64,000 nt of DNA, taken from Iodidimonas sp. SYSU 1G8 (GTDB lineage: Bacteria; Pseudomonadota; Alphaproteobacteria; SMXS01). The stretch lies in contig NZ_JBBYXJ010000002.1 of assembly GCF_039655775.1 (NCBI RefSeq), positions 1,178,001 to 1,242,000 on the forward strand, given 5' to 3'. Under the pieces are notes generated by a model. The model did no database searches, was not told the origin of the DNA, and was given only the letters and a program-made list of their open reading frames with translations. The translations under genes were made by a program, and so were the position numbers. Position 1 is the first letter of the stretch. Each line of letters begins with the position of its first letter. Below, piece after piece: positions 42,741 through 49,768 of this stretch.

Positions 42741-43499
42741 TCAGAAGGGGAACAGGGCGTCGTAGATCTGCTGGCCCCAGCGGGCCTGCTGGGCATCGGT
42801 CAGCTGGCCGCGGCCGCCATAGCTGATGCGTGCCTCGGCGATCTGGCTATGGGCGATGCTATTGTCGCGGGCGATGTCCTCCGGCCTGACGATGCCGGTG
42901 ACGATGACCTCGCGCAGCTCGAAGTTCACCCGGACTTCCTGGCGGCCCCGGATCAGCAGATTGCCGTTGGGCAGGACGCCGGTGACGATGGCGGCCATGG
43001 TCATGTCGATCTTCTCGCTGCGCGACATGCTTCCCGCGCCGCCGGATTGGGATTTGGTGCTGGTATCGACCAGTTTCGATGGATCGACGCTGCCCGGCAG
43101 CACCTTGGTGATCTGCGATTCCAGGCCAAGGAGCGCGCCGAGATCGGCGGTTTCCGAACCGGAACGCGAACGGGTGGTCGAGTTGCCCACTTCGGCCTTG
43201 TCCGAGATCTTGATCCGGACGGTGAGGATGTCGCCAATGCGCGAGGCGCGCTGGTCGTGAAAGAACGCACCGGCGCCGGTCCGGAACAGCGAGGCGCTGG
43301 TGGCGGGAACCGGCGGCGGCGCGGCGGCGCCGGTCCGCGCGGCGGCGCCCTGCATGGCCAGCGAGGCTTCGACGACCGGGACTTCGGATTGCTCGGGCGC
43401 GGTCATCTTTGGCGCGCGGCCGACATTGGAGAGCTGGGATGCGACGCTGCAGCCCGACAGAAGCGCGGCAGCCGAGAGAATGAGAACGGCGCGGTTCAT
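42741..43499 (-). CDS. flgH: Flagellar L-ring lipoprotein FlgH
   Basis: 252 residues from the ATG at 43499. The lipobox LLSGC gives a lipidated Cys about 16 residues in, as expected for the outer-membrane L-ring subunit. FlgH landmarks: SLFRTGAGAFFHDQRASRIGD, ILTVRIKISDKAE, and the end DAQQARWGQQIYDALFPF region. An ATG overlapping the flgA stop (43526) would add nine residues and is an alternative start. It is the last gene of flgF-flgG-flgA-flgH. Confidence 0.96.
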   Translation of the reverse strand: MNRAVLILSAAALLSGCSVASQLSNVGRAPKMTAPEQSEVPVVEASLAMQGAAARTGAAAPPPVPATSASLFRTGAGAFFHDQRASRIGDILTVRIKISDKAEVGNSTTRSRSGSETADLGALLGLESQITKVLPGSVDPSKLVDTSTKSQSGGAGSMSRSEKIDMTMAAIVTGVLPNGNLLIRGRQEVRVNFELREVIVTGIVRPEDIARDNSIAHSQIAEARISYGGRGQLTDAQQARWGQQIYDALFPF

Positions 43500-43522
43500 G
43501 AATGTGTCCTTTCCCGGCGCGA

Positions 43523-43981
43523 TCACGGCGCCATGATGTTGACGACGCCCGGTCCGGAAACCGTCGCCTCGAGCGTGCGGTTGGTGCTGGTGCTGACGAC
43601 GCGGACCTGATCGCCGACGGCGCCGCCCGACAGGGCGCGGCCCATGGCGGAAATCGACAGTCCGCCCCGGGCGACCAGGATGTTGACGGGTTCGCCGCGC
43701 CTTACCATCTGGGGCGGCATGACGTCGCTGGCCCGCAGGACGGCGCCGACATTCAGCCTTCGCCTTGCTTCCATGCCGACGGCGGCAGACAGTGCCAGCG
43801 CGCCCCTGACTTCGTTGGGCCCGCGCTGTTCGCTGGTGAAGTCGGCTTCCTCTAGGGTCTCGCCCTTTTCGACGGCCCGCGCGAGGACGGGAACCTCGAC
43901 CGGCTCGGCGGGGACCGGGCTGGCGACGGCGGGGCCGGCCAAGGCGATGAAAACAGCGGCGCAGATCAGGAACCGGGGCAT
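43523..43981 (-). CDS. flgA: Flagella basal-body P-ring formation protein FlgA
   Basis: 152 residues with a signal peptide (MPRFLICAAVFIALAGPAVA) and a SAF-like domain (VPVLARAVEKGETLEEADF, then the conserved R/A-x-L-x-A-x-D start of the chaperone core in LNVGAVLRASDVMPPQMVRRGEPV). FlgA is the periplasmic chaperone for P-ring assembly. It is shorter than enterobacterial FlgA because the N-terminal extension is absent, which is common in alphaproteobacteria. It is five bases from flgG and followed closely by flgH. Confidence 0.94.
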   Translation of the reverse strand: MPRFLICAAVFIALAGPAVASPVPAEPVEVPVLARAVEKGETLEEADFTSEQRGPNEVRGALALSAAVGMEARRRLNVGAVLRASDVMPPQMVRRGEPVNILVARGGLSISAMGRALSGGAVGDQVRVVSTSTNRTLEATVSGPGVVNIMAP

Positions 43982-43986
43982 GGCGC

Positions 43987-44772
43987 TTACCGGAGCTGCG
44001 TGGTCGTGGCGAGGAGCTCGTCGACCGTCTTGACGACGCGGCTGTTCATCTCGTAGGCGCGCTGGGCCGTGATGAGGGCGGTGATCTCGGACACCGGATT
44101 GACGTTGGAGGCTTCCAGGAAGCCCTGGGTGAGACCACCAAAGCCGGGCTCGCCGGGCGAGGCGACCGTCGGCTGCCCGGAGGCCGGGGTTTCCTTGAAC
44201 AGGCTGGATCCCATGGCCTCGAGGCCGGCATCGTTGACGAAGGTGGCGAGCTGGATCTGTCCGACGGTCTGCAGATCGGGAGAGTCGGCCAGTTTCACCT
44301 GGACCTCGCCCGTCTTGGAGACGATCACATCGACGACACCCTGGGGCACGGTCACGCCGGGCTGAACCCGGTAGCCTTCATTGGTCACCAGCTCGCCCTG
44401 ATCGGACACCTGGAACGAGCCCGCCCGGGTATAGGCGGTCTCGCCGCTGGGCAACTCGACCTGGAAATAGCCCTGACCGTCGATCGCAAGGTCGTACCGG
44501 TTGGAGGTCTGGGTCAGCGCGCCCTGTTCGGCGATCCGGTAAACGCCGCCGGTCTTCACGCCAGCGCCGATCTGAATGCCGGAGGGAGTGAGGGAATCCG
44601 TGCCGCCTGCCGCCGCGCCCGGCCGCTCGACCTGCTGGTAGAGCAGGTCCTGAAATTCCGCCCGCTGGCGCTTGAACGCGGTCGTGTTCATGTTGGCGAT
44701 ATTGTTGGAGATCACGTCCACGTTGGTCTGCTGCGCCAGCATGCCGGTCGCCGCGATTGAGAGGGAGCGCAT
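43987..44772 (-). CDS. flgG: Flagellar distal rod protein FlgG
   Basis: 261 residues. The N-terminal rod motif MRSLSIAATGMLAQQTNVDV-ISNNIANMNT and the C-terminal ALITAQRAYEMNSRVVKT region are the coiled-coil-forming ends shared by rod and hook proteins. The middle contains the FlgG-type DLAIDGQGYFQVELPSGETAYTRAG landmarks. AGGAAC precedes the ATG. It forms the distal rod in the periplasm. It follows flgF by 35 bases. Confidence 0.97.
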   Translation of the reverse strand: MRSLSIAATGMLAQQTNVDVISNNIANMNTTAFKRQRAEFQDLLYQQVERPGAAAGGTDSLTPSGIQIGAGVKTGGVYRIAEQGALTQTSNRYDLAIDGQGYFQVELPSGETAYTRAGSFQVSDQGELVTNEGYRVQPGVTVPQGVVDVIVSKTGEVQVKLADSPDLQTVGQIQLATFVNDAGLEAMGSSLFKETPASGQPTVASPGEPGFGGLTQGFLEASNVNPVSEITALITAQRAYEMNSRVVKTVDELLATTTQLR

Positions 44773-44807
44773 GGTGTTCCTTTCCTGAAACGAATGGTGG
44801 GCGCCGG

Positions 44808-45551
44808 TCAGTTGACGCGGCCAAGCCTGTCGATGGCGCGCTGGCGCATGTCGCCGAGGTCCTGCGACATGCGCGCGCTGTTCTGGTAGGAGCGGAGAAT
44901 CTCCACCATGGCGGTGGTCTCGGCCACGGGCTGCACGTTGGAGCCTTCGACGCCGCCCGCCTTGAGCCGCGTTTCCTCGGCGGGGAGCACCGTCCCTCCG
45001 GTACCGGCCAGCAGACCGTTGCCCCTTTCCTCGAGCCCGCCATCATTGGCGAAGCGGGTGACGGTCAGCCTGCCCAGGGATCCTTGTGGCCCCATCACGG
45101 TGCCGTCGGCGCCGACCGAGATCTGGTTCACCTGATCGGGCGGAATGCTGATGGGCTGGTCGCCTTCGCCCAGCAGGCGCTGTCCGCCGGCGGTTCCCAG
45201 CTCGCCTGTCGAGAGGACACGGACGAAACCGGCCCGCGTATAGAGCGGCGTCCCGTCCGGACCCTCGACACTGAGATAGCCGGGGCCTTCGATCATGACA
45301 TCGAGAGCATTGCCGGTGGACTGGAAGCCGCCCTGCGTCAGGTCCTGCACGGTGCCGTAGTCGAGCACGAAGGATGTGTTGCGCGCATCCTCGACCACGG
45401 CGTCGGGGCTGGTCTCGACATATTCATGAAAGACGGCCTGTTCACGTTTGAAGCCGACGGTGCCGCTGTTCGCCAAATTGTTGGAGACGACATCGAGGCG
45501 CCGGCGCAGGGCCTGCTCCTGACTGAGGAGTACGTAGGATGAGATGTCCAT
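44808..45551 (-). CDS. flgF: Flagellar proximal rod protein FlgF
   Basis: 247 residues from the ATG at 45551 (MDISSYVLLSQEQALRRRLD), the usual FlgF N-terminus; an in-frame ATG at 45575 would add eight atypical residues. The NLANSGTVGFKREQAVFHEYV and MVEILRSYQNSARM segments are typical of rod proteins. The TCCTATAATAGGA palindrome at 45613 lies about 60 bases upstream and is shared with divergent fliL. First gene of the flgF-flgG-flgA-flgH operon. Confidence 0.95.
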   Translation of the reverse strand: MDISSYVLLSQEQALRRRLDVVSNNLANSGTVGFKREQAVFHEYVETSPDAVVEDARNTSFVLDYGTVQDLTQGGFQSTGNALDVMIEGPGYLSVEGPDGTPLYTRAGFVRVLSTGELGTAGGQRLLGEGDQPISIPPDQVNQISVGADGTVMGPQGSLGRLTVTRFANDGGLEERGNGLLAGTGGTVLPAEETRLKAGGVEGSNVQPVAETTAMVEILRSYQNSARMSQDLGDMRQRAIDRLGRVN

Positions 45552-45587
45552 TCGCGCGTTATCCAGAAATTCCACGATCTAGCCGCA

Positions 45588-45606
45588 CTAGGCAGTTTTT
45601 GCCGTG
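45588..45606. promoter_or_regulatory. CTAGGCA-N5-TGCCGTG motif (copy 1)
   Basis: CTAGGCAGTTTTTGCCGTG lies between divergent flgF and fliL, six bases from the TCCTATAATAGGA element. The same 7+7 fixed bases with a 5-base spacer recur, inverted, between flgE and flbT at 55921-55939. The form recalls FlbD-binding (ftr) sites of Caulobacter flagellar promoters from memory; I cannot verify this. Confidence 0.55.
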
Positions 45607-45612
45607 CGGTTA

Positions 45613-45625
45613 TCCTATAATAGGA
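45613..45625. promoter_or_regulatory. TCCTATAATAGGA palindrome between flgF and fliL
   Basis: Perfect 13-base inverted repeat (TCCTAT-A-ATAGGA) containing TATAAT on the plus strand and TATTAT on the minus strand. It lies 62 bases before flgF and about 72 before fliL, so one element could serve both directions. Same element as at 49504 and 55964. Confidence 0.7.
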
Positions 45626-45696
45626 AAAAATGCGGAAAGATGATCGCGCCGACGCCTTCGAATGACGCAGGCAGGCCGACGGAACTGGAACGAGGC

Positions 45697-46221
45697 ATGA
45701 CAACTGAAGATCTGGACCGCGAGGACGCCGAGCCGGCCGCAGTTCCGACGGCGGCCAAGCCGGGCAAACGCAAGAGGCTGATCCTGACAGGTGCCGCGGT
45801 GGTTCTGCTCGCCGCAGGCGGCGCGGGCGCCTTCTTCGTGCTGGGCGGCCCCACACCGGCAGCGGAGGGGCACGAGGATGCGGCGGCCCCGCCGGCCGAA
45901 GACCACGCGGCGGAGCCCCCCATTTACGTGGATGTCCCGGCGATGGTGGTGAATCTGCGCGGCCTGGGCGGGCAGCCGGGATATCTGAAGCTGCATTTCG
46001 TCATCGTCGCGGCGGATGCCGAAAAGGGCGCCGAGATCACCGCCCGGCTGCCCTCGATCCTCGATGCCCTGCAGCCTTTCCTGCGGGAGCTTCGCCCGGA
46101 AGACCTTGCGGGTTCCGCCGCAGTCTACCGGCTCAAGGAAGAAATGCTCGCCCGGACGGCTACACAGGTCAGCGCCGGCGCGGCTCGTGATGTGCTGATA
46201 CAGGATCTGATCCAACAATGA
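45697..46221 (+). CDS. fliL: Flagellar basal-body-associated protein FliL
   Basis: 174 residues from the ATG at 45697; an in-frame ATG at 45640 close to GGAAAG is an alternative. A cytoplasmic basic stretch (KPGKRKR) precedes one transmembrane helix (about 32-52, LILTGAAVVLLAAGGAGAFF). The periplasmic FliL domain contains YVDVPAMVVNLRGLGGQPGYLKLHFVIV and the end VSAGAARDVLIQDLI. It supports stator function at the motor. It overlaps fliM by four bases. Confidence 0.93.
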   Translation: MTTEDLDREDAEPAAVPTAAKPGKRKRLILTGAAVVLLAAGGAGAFFVLGGPTPAAEGHEDAAAPPAEDHAAEPPIYVDVPAMVVNLRGLGGQPGYLKLHFVIVAADAEKGAEITARLPSILDALQPFLRELRPEDLAGSAAVYRLKEEMLARTATQVSAGAARDVLIQDLIQQ

Positions 46222-47237
46222 GCGACGATTTTGACGACATCGCACTGCCTGAGCCGCACGCCGCGGCGCAGGATGGTCCTGAAAGGTTCGATCAGGCCGG
46301 TATCGACGCCTTGTTCGACTTCGACTCCGTGGCGCCCGTCAGCCCGAAAAAGGGCTTGCGCGCCGTCATAGAATCCGACGTGGTCAGCCACGAAAGGTTG
46401 CCCATGCTCGAGGTGATCTATGACCGCATGGTCCGGACCTTCGCGACCAGCCTGCGGAACATGACGTCGGATTCCATCGAGGTCACGCTGGAGGAAATCA
46501 CCTCCATGCGGTTCGGGGAGTTCATGAACCGTGTTTCGCTGCCGGCGATGATCGCCGTGTTCAGCATCCCGGAGTGGGACAATTACGGCATCATCACCGT
46601 GGATTCCAACCTGATCTATTCGGTGGTCGATGCCCTGCTGGGCGGTCGCAAGGGAAATGCGCCGCTGCGGGTGGAGGGACGTGCGTTCACCACCATCGAG
46701 ACCGCTCTGGTCGCCCGCATGGTGCGTCTGGCACTGAACGACCTGGCGGTCGCCTTCGAGCCCCTCTCGCGTATCCAGATGGTTCTTGACCGGATCGAGA
46801 CCAGTCCCCGCTTCGCCGCCATCGCCGGCCCGAGCAATGTGGCCGCCGTCGCCAGTTTCCGCGTCGACATGGATGCGCGGGGCGGCACGTTCAACGTCCT
46901 GTTGCCGTATGCCACGCTGGAGCCGGTGCGGGAAAAGCTGCTCCAGCGGTTCATGGGCGAGAAGACTGGCAGGCTGAACATCTGGGAAAGCCACATGGTC
47001 AACGAGATCCGCCGCACCGAGGTCACGCTGGACGTGGTGCTGGGCGAACGCCTGATGTCGCTGGAGTCGCTGATGAAGCTGGCTGTCGGCGACGCCATCC
47101 GCTTCGAGGACGGTCCGGACGAGCCGCTGGAGGTGCGCTGCGCCGGGGTGCCGCTCGGGCGCGCCTTTATCGGCCAGCGCTCTGGCAACGTCGCCGTTTC
47201 CATGACCAACGATATAGCCAAGGGGCATGCGCAATGA
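46218..47237 (+). CDS. fliM: Flagellar motor switch protein FliM
   Basis: 339 residues. The N-terminal CheY-binding segment is QAGIDALFDFD near 27. The middle domain has LEVIYDRMVRTFATSLRNMTSD and FIGQ-like contacts, and the C-terminal FliN-like (SpoA) domain lies at about 260-330 (EVTLDVVLGERLMSLESLMKLAVGD). It forms the C-ring part that binds phospho-CheY and FliG. It overlaps fliL and the DUF6468 gene by four bases each. Confidence 0.97.
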   Translation: MSDDFDDIALPEPHAAAQDGPERFDQAGIDALFDFDSVAPVSPKKGLRAVIESDVVSHERLPMLEVIYDRMVRTFATSLRNMTSDSIEVTLEEITSMRFGEFMNRVSLPAMIAVFSIPEWDNYGIITVDSNLIYSVVDALLGGRKGNAPLRVEGRAFTTIETALVARMVRLALNDLAVAFEPLSRIQMVLDRIETSPRFAAIAGPSNVAAVASFRVDMDARGGTFNVLLPYATLEPVREKLLQRFMGEKTGRLNIWESHMVNEIRRTEVTLDVVLGERLMSLESLMKLAVGDAIRFEDGPDEPLEVRCAGVPLGRAFIGQRSGNVAVSMTNDIAKGHAQ

Positions 47238-47596
47238 GCTACGCCGTCATCACCAACGTATTCACCATGCTCTTGTGCGGGGCCGTCCTGATCCAGAGCG
47301 CGAGGCTGATGCGGAACCTCAAGGCGCTGCGCGAGGCGGGTTTGCGCGACATGGTGGACTCGCTCGACCGGTCCACCGCCGAGGCGCGCGGGGTTCTCGG
47401 GCGCCTCAAGGAGGTGCTGTCGCACGAACTGGCCGAGAGTAACCGCACCGTCGCCGAGGGTCTCGAGATGCGCGAGGAACTGACCATCATGGTCGGTATC
47501 GCGAACGCGGTGGCCGAACGCATCGTTGAAGCGGCGAACGTGACGGCGCGGGCCGCCTTGCCCGAAGTGGCGGGCGAGGAAGAGATGATCCCATGA
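47234..47596 (+). CDS. DUF6468 flagellar-cluster protein
   Basis: 120 residues with one N-terminal hydrophobic helix (ITNVFTMLLCGAVLIQSARL) and a long amphipathic, probably coiled-coil remainder (LKALREAGLRDMVDSLDRSTAEARGVLGRLKEVL). This matches my recollection of the DUF6468 family found between fliM and motE-like genes in alphaproteobacteria. The function is unknown; the membrane anchor and position suggest a basal-body or stator accessory role. Confidence 0.8.
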   Translation: MSYAVITNVFTMLLCGAVLIQSARLMRNLKALREAGLRDMVDSLDRSTAEARGVLGRLKEVLSHELAESNRTVAEGLEMREELTIMVGIANAVAERIVEAANVTARAALPEVAGEEEMIP

Positions 47597-48138
47597 AGCG
47601 GCCCTATCTGCTCGTCGTCACGGCGCTGGGCGCGGGCGCGTCCATGATTGCCCACGGCATGGCGCTGACCACCGACAAGGTTGAACCGCCGGCGCCGACG
47701 CGTCTTGGCGTATCCATCCAGGAGAGTATCGCCGACCGCGACCGAAAGGCGGCCGAGCAGCAGCGGGCCCTGGAGTTGCGAGAGAAGGCGGCGCAGGCGC
47801 TGGAAGCACGGTTGCTGGCGCTGCAGCAGGCACAGCCCGATCCCGCCGCCGCGCCGCAGCCCGCAGAGGCGCCGGACAAGGAAGAACAGTTCGACAATCT
47901 CGCCCGCATCTATCAGACCATGAAGCCCGCCAAGGCGGCCGTCGTCTTCGAGAAGCTGGACATGGAGGTGCAGATGAAGGTCTCCCAGCGCATGCGGGAG
48001 CGATCGATGGCCATGATCCTCGCCAGCATGACACCCGACGGCGCCGCCGCGCTGAGCATGTCCCTGGCCAATCGCCGACCTGCCACGATCGAGGCGCGCG
48101 TCGAGGATCCCGCCGCGAAACCGGTGCTGGTGCCCTAG
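47593..48138 (+). CDS. MotE-like periplasmic flagellar chaperone
   Basis: 181 residues. An N-terminal signal/anchor (YLLVVTALGAGASMIAHGMAL), then a coiled-coil stretch (IADRDRKAAEQQRALELREKAAQALEARLLALQQ), then an MgtE-N-like helical domain (NLARIYQTMKPAKAAVVFEKLDMEVQMKVSQRMRERSMAMILASMTPDGAAAL, landmarks only). MotE in Sinorhizobium folds the stator protein MotC; whether a MotC partner exists here is not visible. Last gene of the fliL operon. Confidence 0.85.
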   Translation: MKRPYLLVVTALGAGASMIAHGMALTTDKVEPPAPTRLGVSIQESIADRDRKAAEQQRALELREKAAQALEARLLALQQAQPDPAAAPQPAEAPDKEEQFDNLARIYQTMKPAKAAVVFEKLDMEVQMKVSQRMRERSMAMILASMTPDGAAALSMSLANRRPATIEARVEDPAAKPVLVP

Positions 48139-48168
48139 GCCGCCGCGAGACCGGCGGCGTGCCCTGGG

Positions 48169-48912
48169 TCAGCGCGCAGAAAGCTGGATTTTGTCCGGCG
48201 CGTTCCGGGCCGGCGCGAGCAACCAGCCGCCGCGTTCGCTGAGCGAATAGACCGGCCGATATTGAGGCCACTCAGATGGCGCCGCCGGTTCCAGTTCGAT
48301 GTTATCCAAGAGCACGGCCGCGTCGCCGACCATGACCAGGGTCAGCATATGGGGCTGGTCGTCATGCGACACCATGTCGAGACGCACCTGATCATCCGGA
48401 ATACCGACGGCCCGCAGCAGAAAATATTTGAATGCCGCGAAATCCTCGCAGTCGCCTGCGCCGCGATGGAACATCTCTTCGGGCGTGGCCCAGTGATCCG
48501 CCTGAGCGTAAAGGCTGGAATCGGGAGCATAGGAGAGGTGGTTCACCAGTTCGTTGACGCGTCGCAGCTGTTCGCTGCGCGGGAGCGGCATCAGGGCGGC
48601 GACCGTCTCGCTCCAGAAGGAGGCGAAACAGGCGTCCGCCGCCGTATCAGGGCAGGGTGCGGGTGCGGCAAGCGACGCGGCATGCCGCGCCAGCAGCTCC
48701 TTCCATTGGACCAGATCCTCAAGCGCGAGCGGCATCACGGAACGGACGCCCAGCGGGACGGCGAGTGGATCGCCGGTCAGGCCGGTGCTGCTCAGGACGG
48801 GGTGTTCCCCGGCGTGCTCAGCGGCGGCGCAGGGATTGGCGACTGTGCAGAGAGTAAGAATGGCCACGGATGCCGTGAGCGCGCGCGGAAGTAGGCGAGA
48901 GGAATGGGGCAT
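48169..48912 (-). CDS. LapG-like periplasmic transglutaminase-fold cysteine protease (BTLCP)
   Basis: 247 residues with a signal peptide (about 1-30). The bacterial transglutaminase-like cysteine proteinase domain has a full triad: Cys155 in GAGDCEDFAAFK, His188 in QPHMLTLVM and Asp203 in LLDNIE. LapG, the known member, cuts the adhesin LapA at the outer membrane and is held off by the cyclic di-GMP receptor LapD. No lapA or lapD is in the window. It has its own TCCTATAAT-type palindrome at 49018 and so appears to belong to the flagellar promoter class. Confidence 0.88.
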   Translation of the reverse strand: MPHSSRLLPRALTASVAILTLCTVANPCAAAEHAGEHPVLSSTGLTGDPLAVPLGVRSVMPLALEDLVQWKELLARHAASLAAPAPCPDTAADACFASFWSETVAALMPLPRSEQLRRVNELVNHLSYAPDSSLYAQADHWATPEEMFHRGAGDCEDFAAFKYFLLRAVGIPDDQVRLDMVSHDDQPHMLTLVMVGDAAVLLDNIELEPAAPSEWPQYRPVYSLSERGGWLLAPARNAPDKIQLSAR

Positions 48913-49017
48913 CCTGGGTATCCTTTCGGCGGTCCCGCTGCCCGCGCGGACGAAAATCCGCGGGTGGGCCGGTGACTTTGCGTCCCGCCGTTTCCGACGG
49001 TTTGCCGTTATCGAGGC

Positions 49018-49040
49018 TTATCCTATAATTTATAGGATAA
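49018..49040. promoter_or_regulatory. Perfect 23-base palindrome ahead of the LapG-like gene
   Basis: Half-sites TTATCCTATAA and TTATAGGATAA surround a single T. Both contain the TCCTATAA core, with the two TCCTAT/ATAGGA arms 5 bases apart instead of 1. It lies about 105 bases upstream of the minus-strand protease gene. Nothing starts on the plus strand here, so it probably acts only toward the protease. Confidence 0.65.
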
Positions 49041-49058
49041 TTTTTCCCAGTACGGTGG

Positions 49059-49460
49059 TCAGGACGGAAAAGCACCCACTTCCAGGATCAGCACCTTGCC
49101 GACGCCCGGAGTGACGCGTTGCAGGGCGCGCGTCAGACCAGCCCGCAGCCGCTCGGAATTCACCGGCTTGAAACCGGACGCCTCCAGATGCGCGTACTCG
49201 ATCACGGCCGCCAGCGCCGCCGCCCGCAGCAAGGGAAGGTGCAGCGTCAGTAGAGCCGCGGCGGCGGAGTCGGCCGGCTCGATCGCCAGCTTGACCCGGA
49301 TGACGCCGTCGATGGACGAAGAGTCGATGATCGGCGTCCTGATCTCCTCGAGGGTGAGGAAGGCGCTGGCGGTATCGGCCGTCTCCGATGCCGCGGCCGT
49401 ACCGGCCGGCAGGGCCAGGGCCGCGAGCAGGAACATGGCGATGACGGGCGCTTGTAACAT
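49059..49460 (-). CDS. Secreted FliL-like protein
   Basis: 133 residues with a signal peptide (MLQAPVIAMFLLAALALPAGTAAA). The mature part (about 25-133) follows the FliL periplasmic domain pattern: a strand of target-facing residues (RTPIIDSSSIDGVIRVKLAIE), a helix of the type LLTLHLPLLRAAALAAV, then LRAGLTRALQRVTPGVGKVLILEV. It lacks the transmembrane anchor of FliL. It may be a soluble FliL paralogue at the motor. It diverges from a small membrane protein over a TCCTATAATAGGA palindrome. Confidence 0.65.
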   Translation of the reverse strand: MLQAPVIAMFLLAALALPAGTAAASETADTASAFLTLEEIRTPIIDSSSIDGVIRVKLAIEPADSAAAALLTLHLPLLRAAALAAVIEYAHLEASGFKPVNSERLRAGLTRALQRVTPGVGKVLILEVGAFPS

Positions 49461-49503
49461 GGAGGCTCTCCGTCCGGCGGGGGGCCGGTGATGAATGTGT
49501 TCA

Positions 49504-49516
49504 TCCTATAATAGGA
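49504..49516. promoter_or_regulatory. TCCTATAATAGGA palindrome between FliL-like and small membrane protein genes
   Basis: Perfect 13-base palindrome identical to those at 45613 and 55964. It is 25 bases before the GTG start of the plus-strand gene and 44 bases from the minus-strand start. This is the second divergent pair that shares a single copy. Confidence 0.7.
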
Positions 49517-49540
49517 GATGTGCAAGCCTCGGAGGTGTCA

Positions 49541-49768
49541 GTGAGCCGCGATCAGAAACCAGGCCGCGTGAAAGTCGTCAACGGAAGCGCCGGCGGCGCC
49601 TCGAAGCCCCAGACGATCAGTCCAGCGGCATCGGCCGGCGTGGCGCCCGTCGAACGACCGGCCTCGCGCACGGCAGGTCCGGCACTTGCCGTGCTGTATC
49701 TGCTCGCCTGCCTGTTCGGCGGTGCCGCCGTCGCCCTTTGGGCGTCGATCGAGGGATGGCAGCCATGA
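49541..49768 (+). CDS. Small single-span membrane protein, unrecognised
   Basis: 75 residues from a GTG with GGAGG five bases upstream; GTG codons at 49520 and 49535 are in frame but worse placed. The first 45 residues are basic and disordered, followed by one transmembrane helix (about 47-69, LAVLYLLACLFGGAAVALWAS). This gives an N-in, C-out topology, with a few residues after the helix. It is coupled by a four-base overlap to the large periplasmic protein that follows. No family is recognised. Confidence 0.65.
   Translation: MSRDQKPGRVKVVNGSAGGASKPQTISPAASAGVAPVERPASRTAGPALAVLYLLACLFGGAAVALWASIEGWQP

Noticed and set aside
45588-45606. Reading GGCA-N5-TGCC as a sigma-54 -24/-12 promoter
   Set aside because: The GG-to-GC distance is 10 rather than 12, and the motif is symmetrical, so a dyad protein site fits better.
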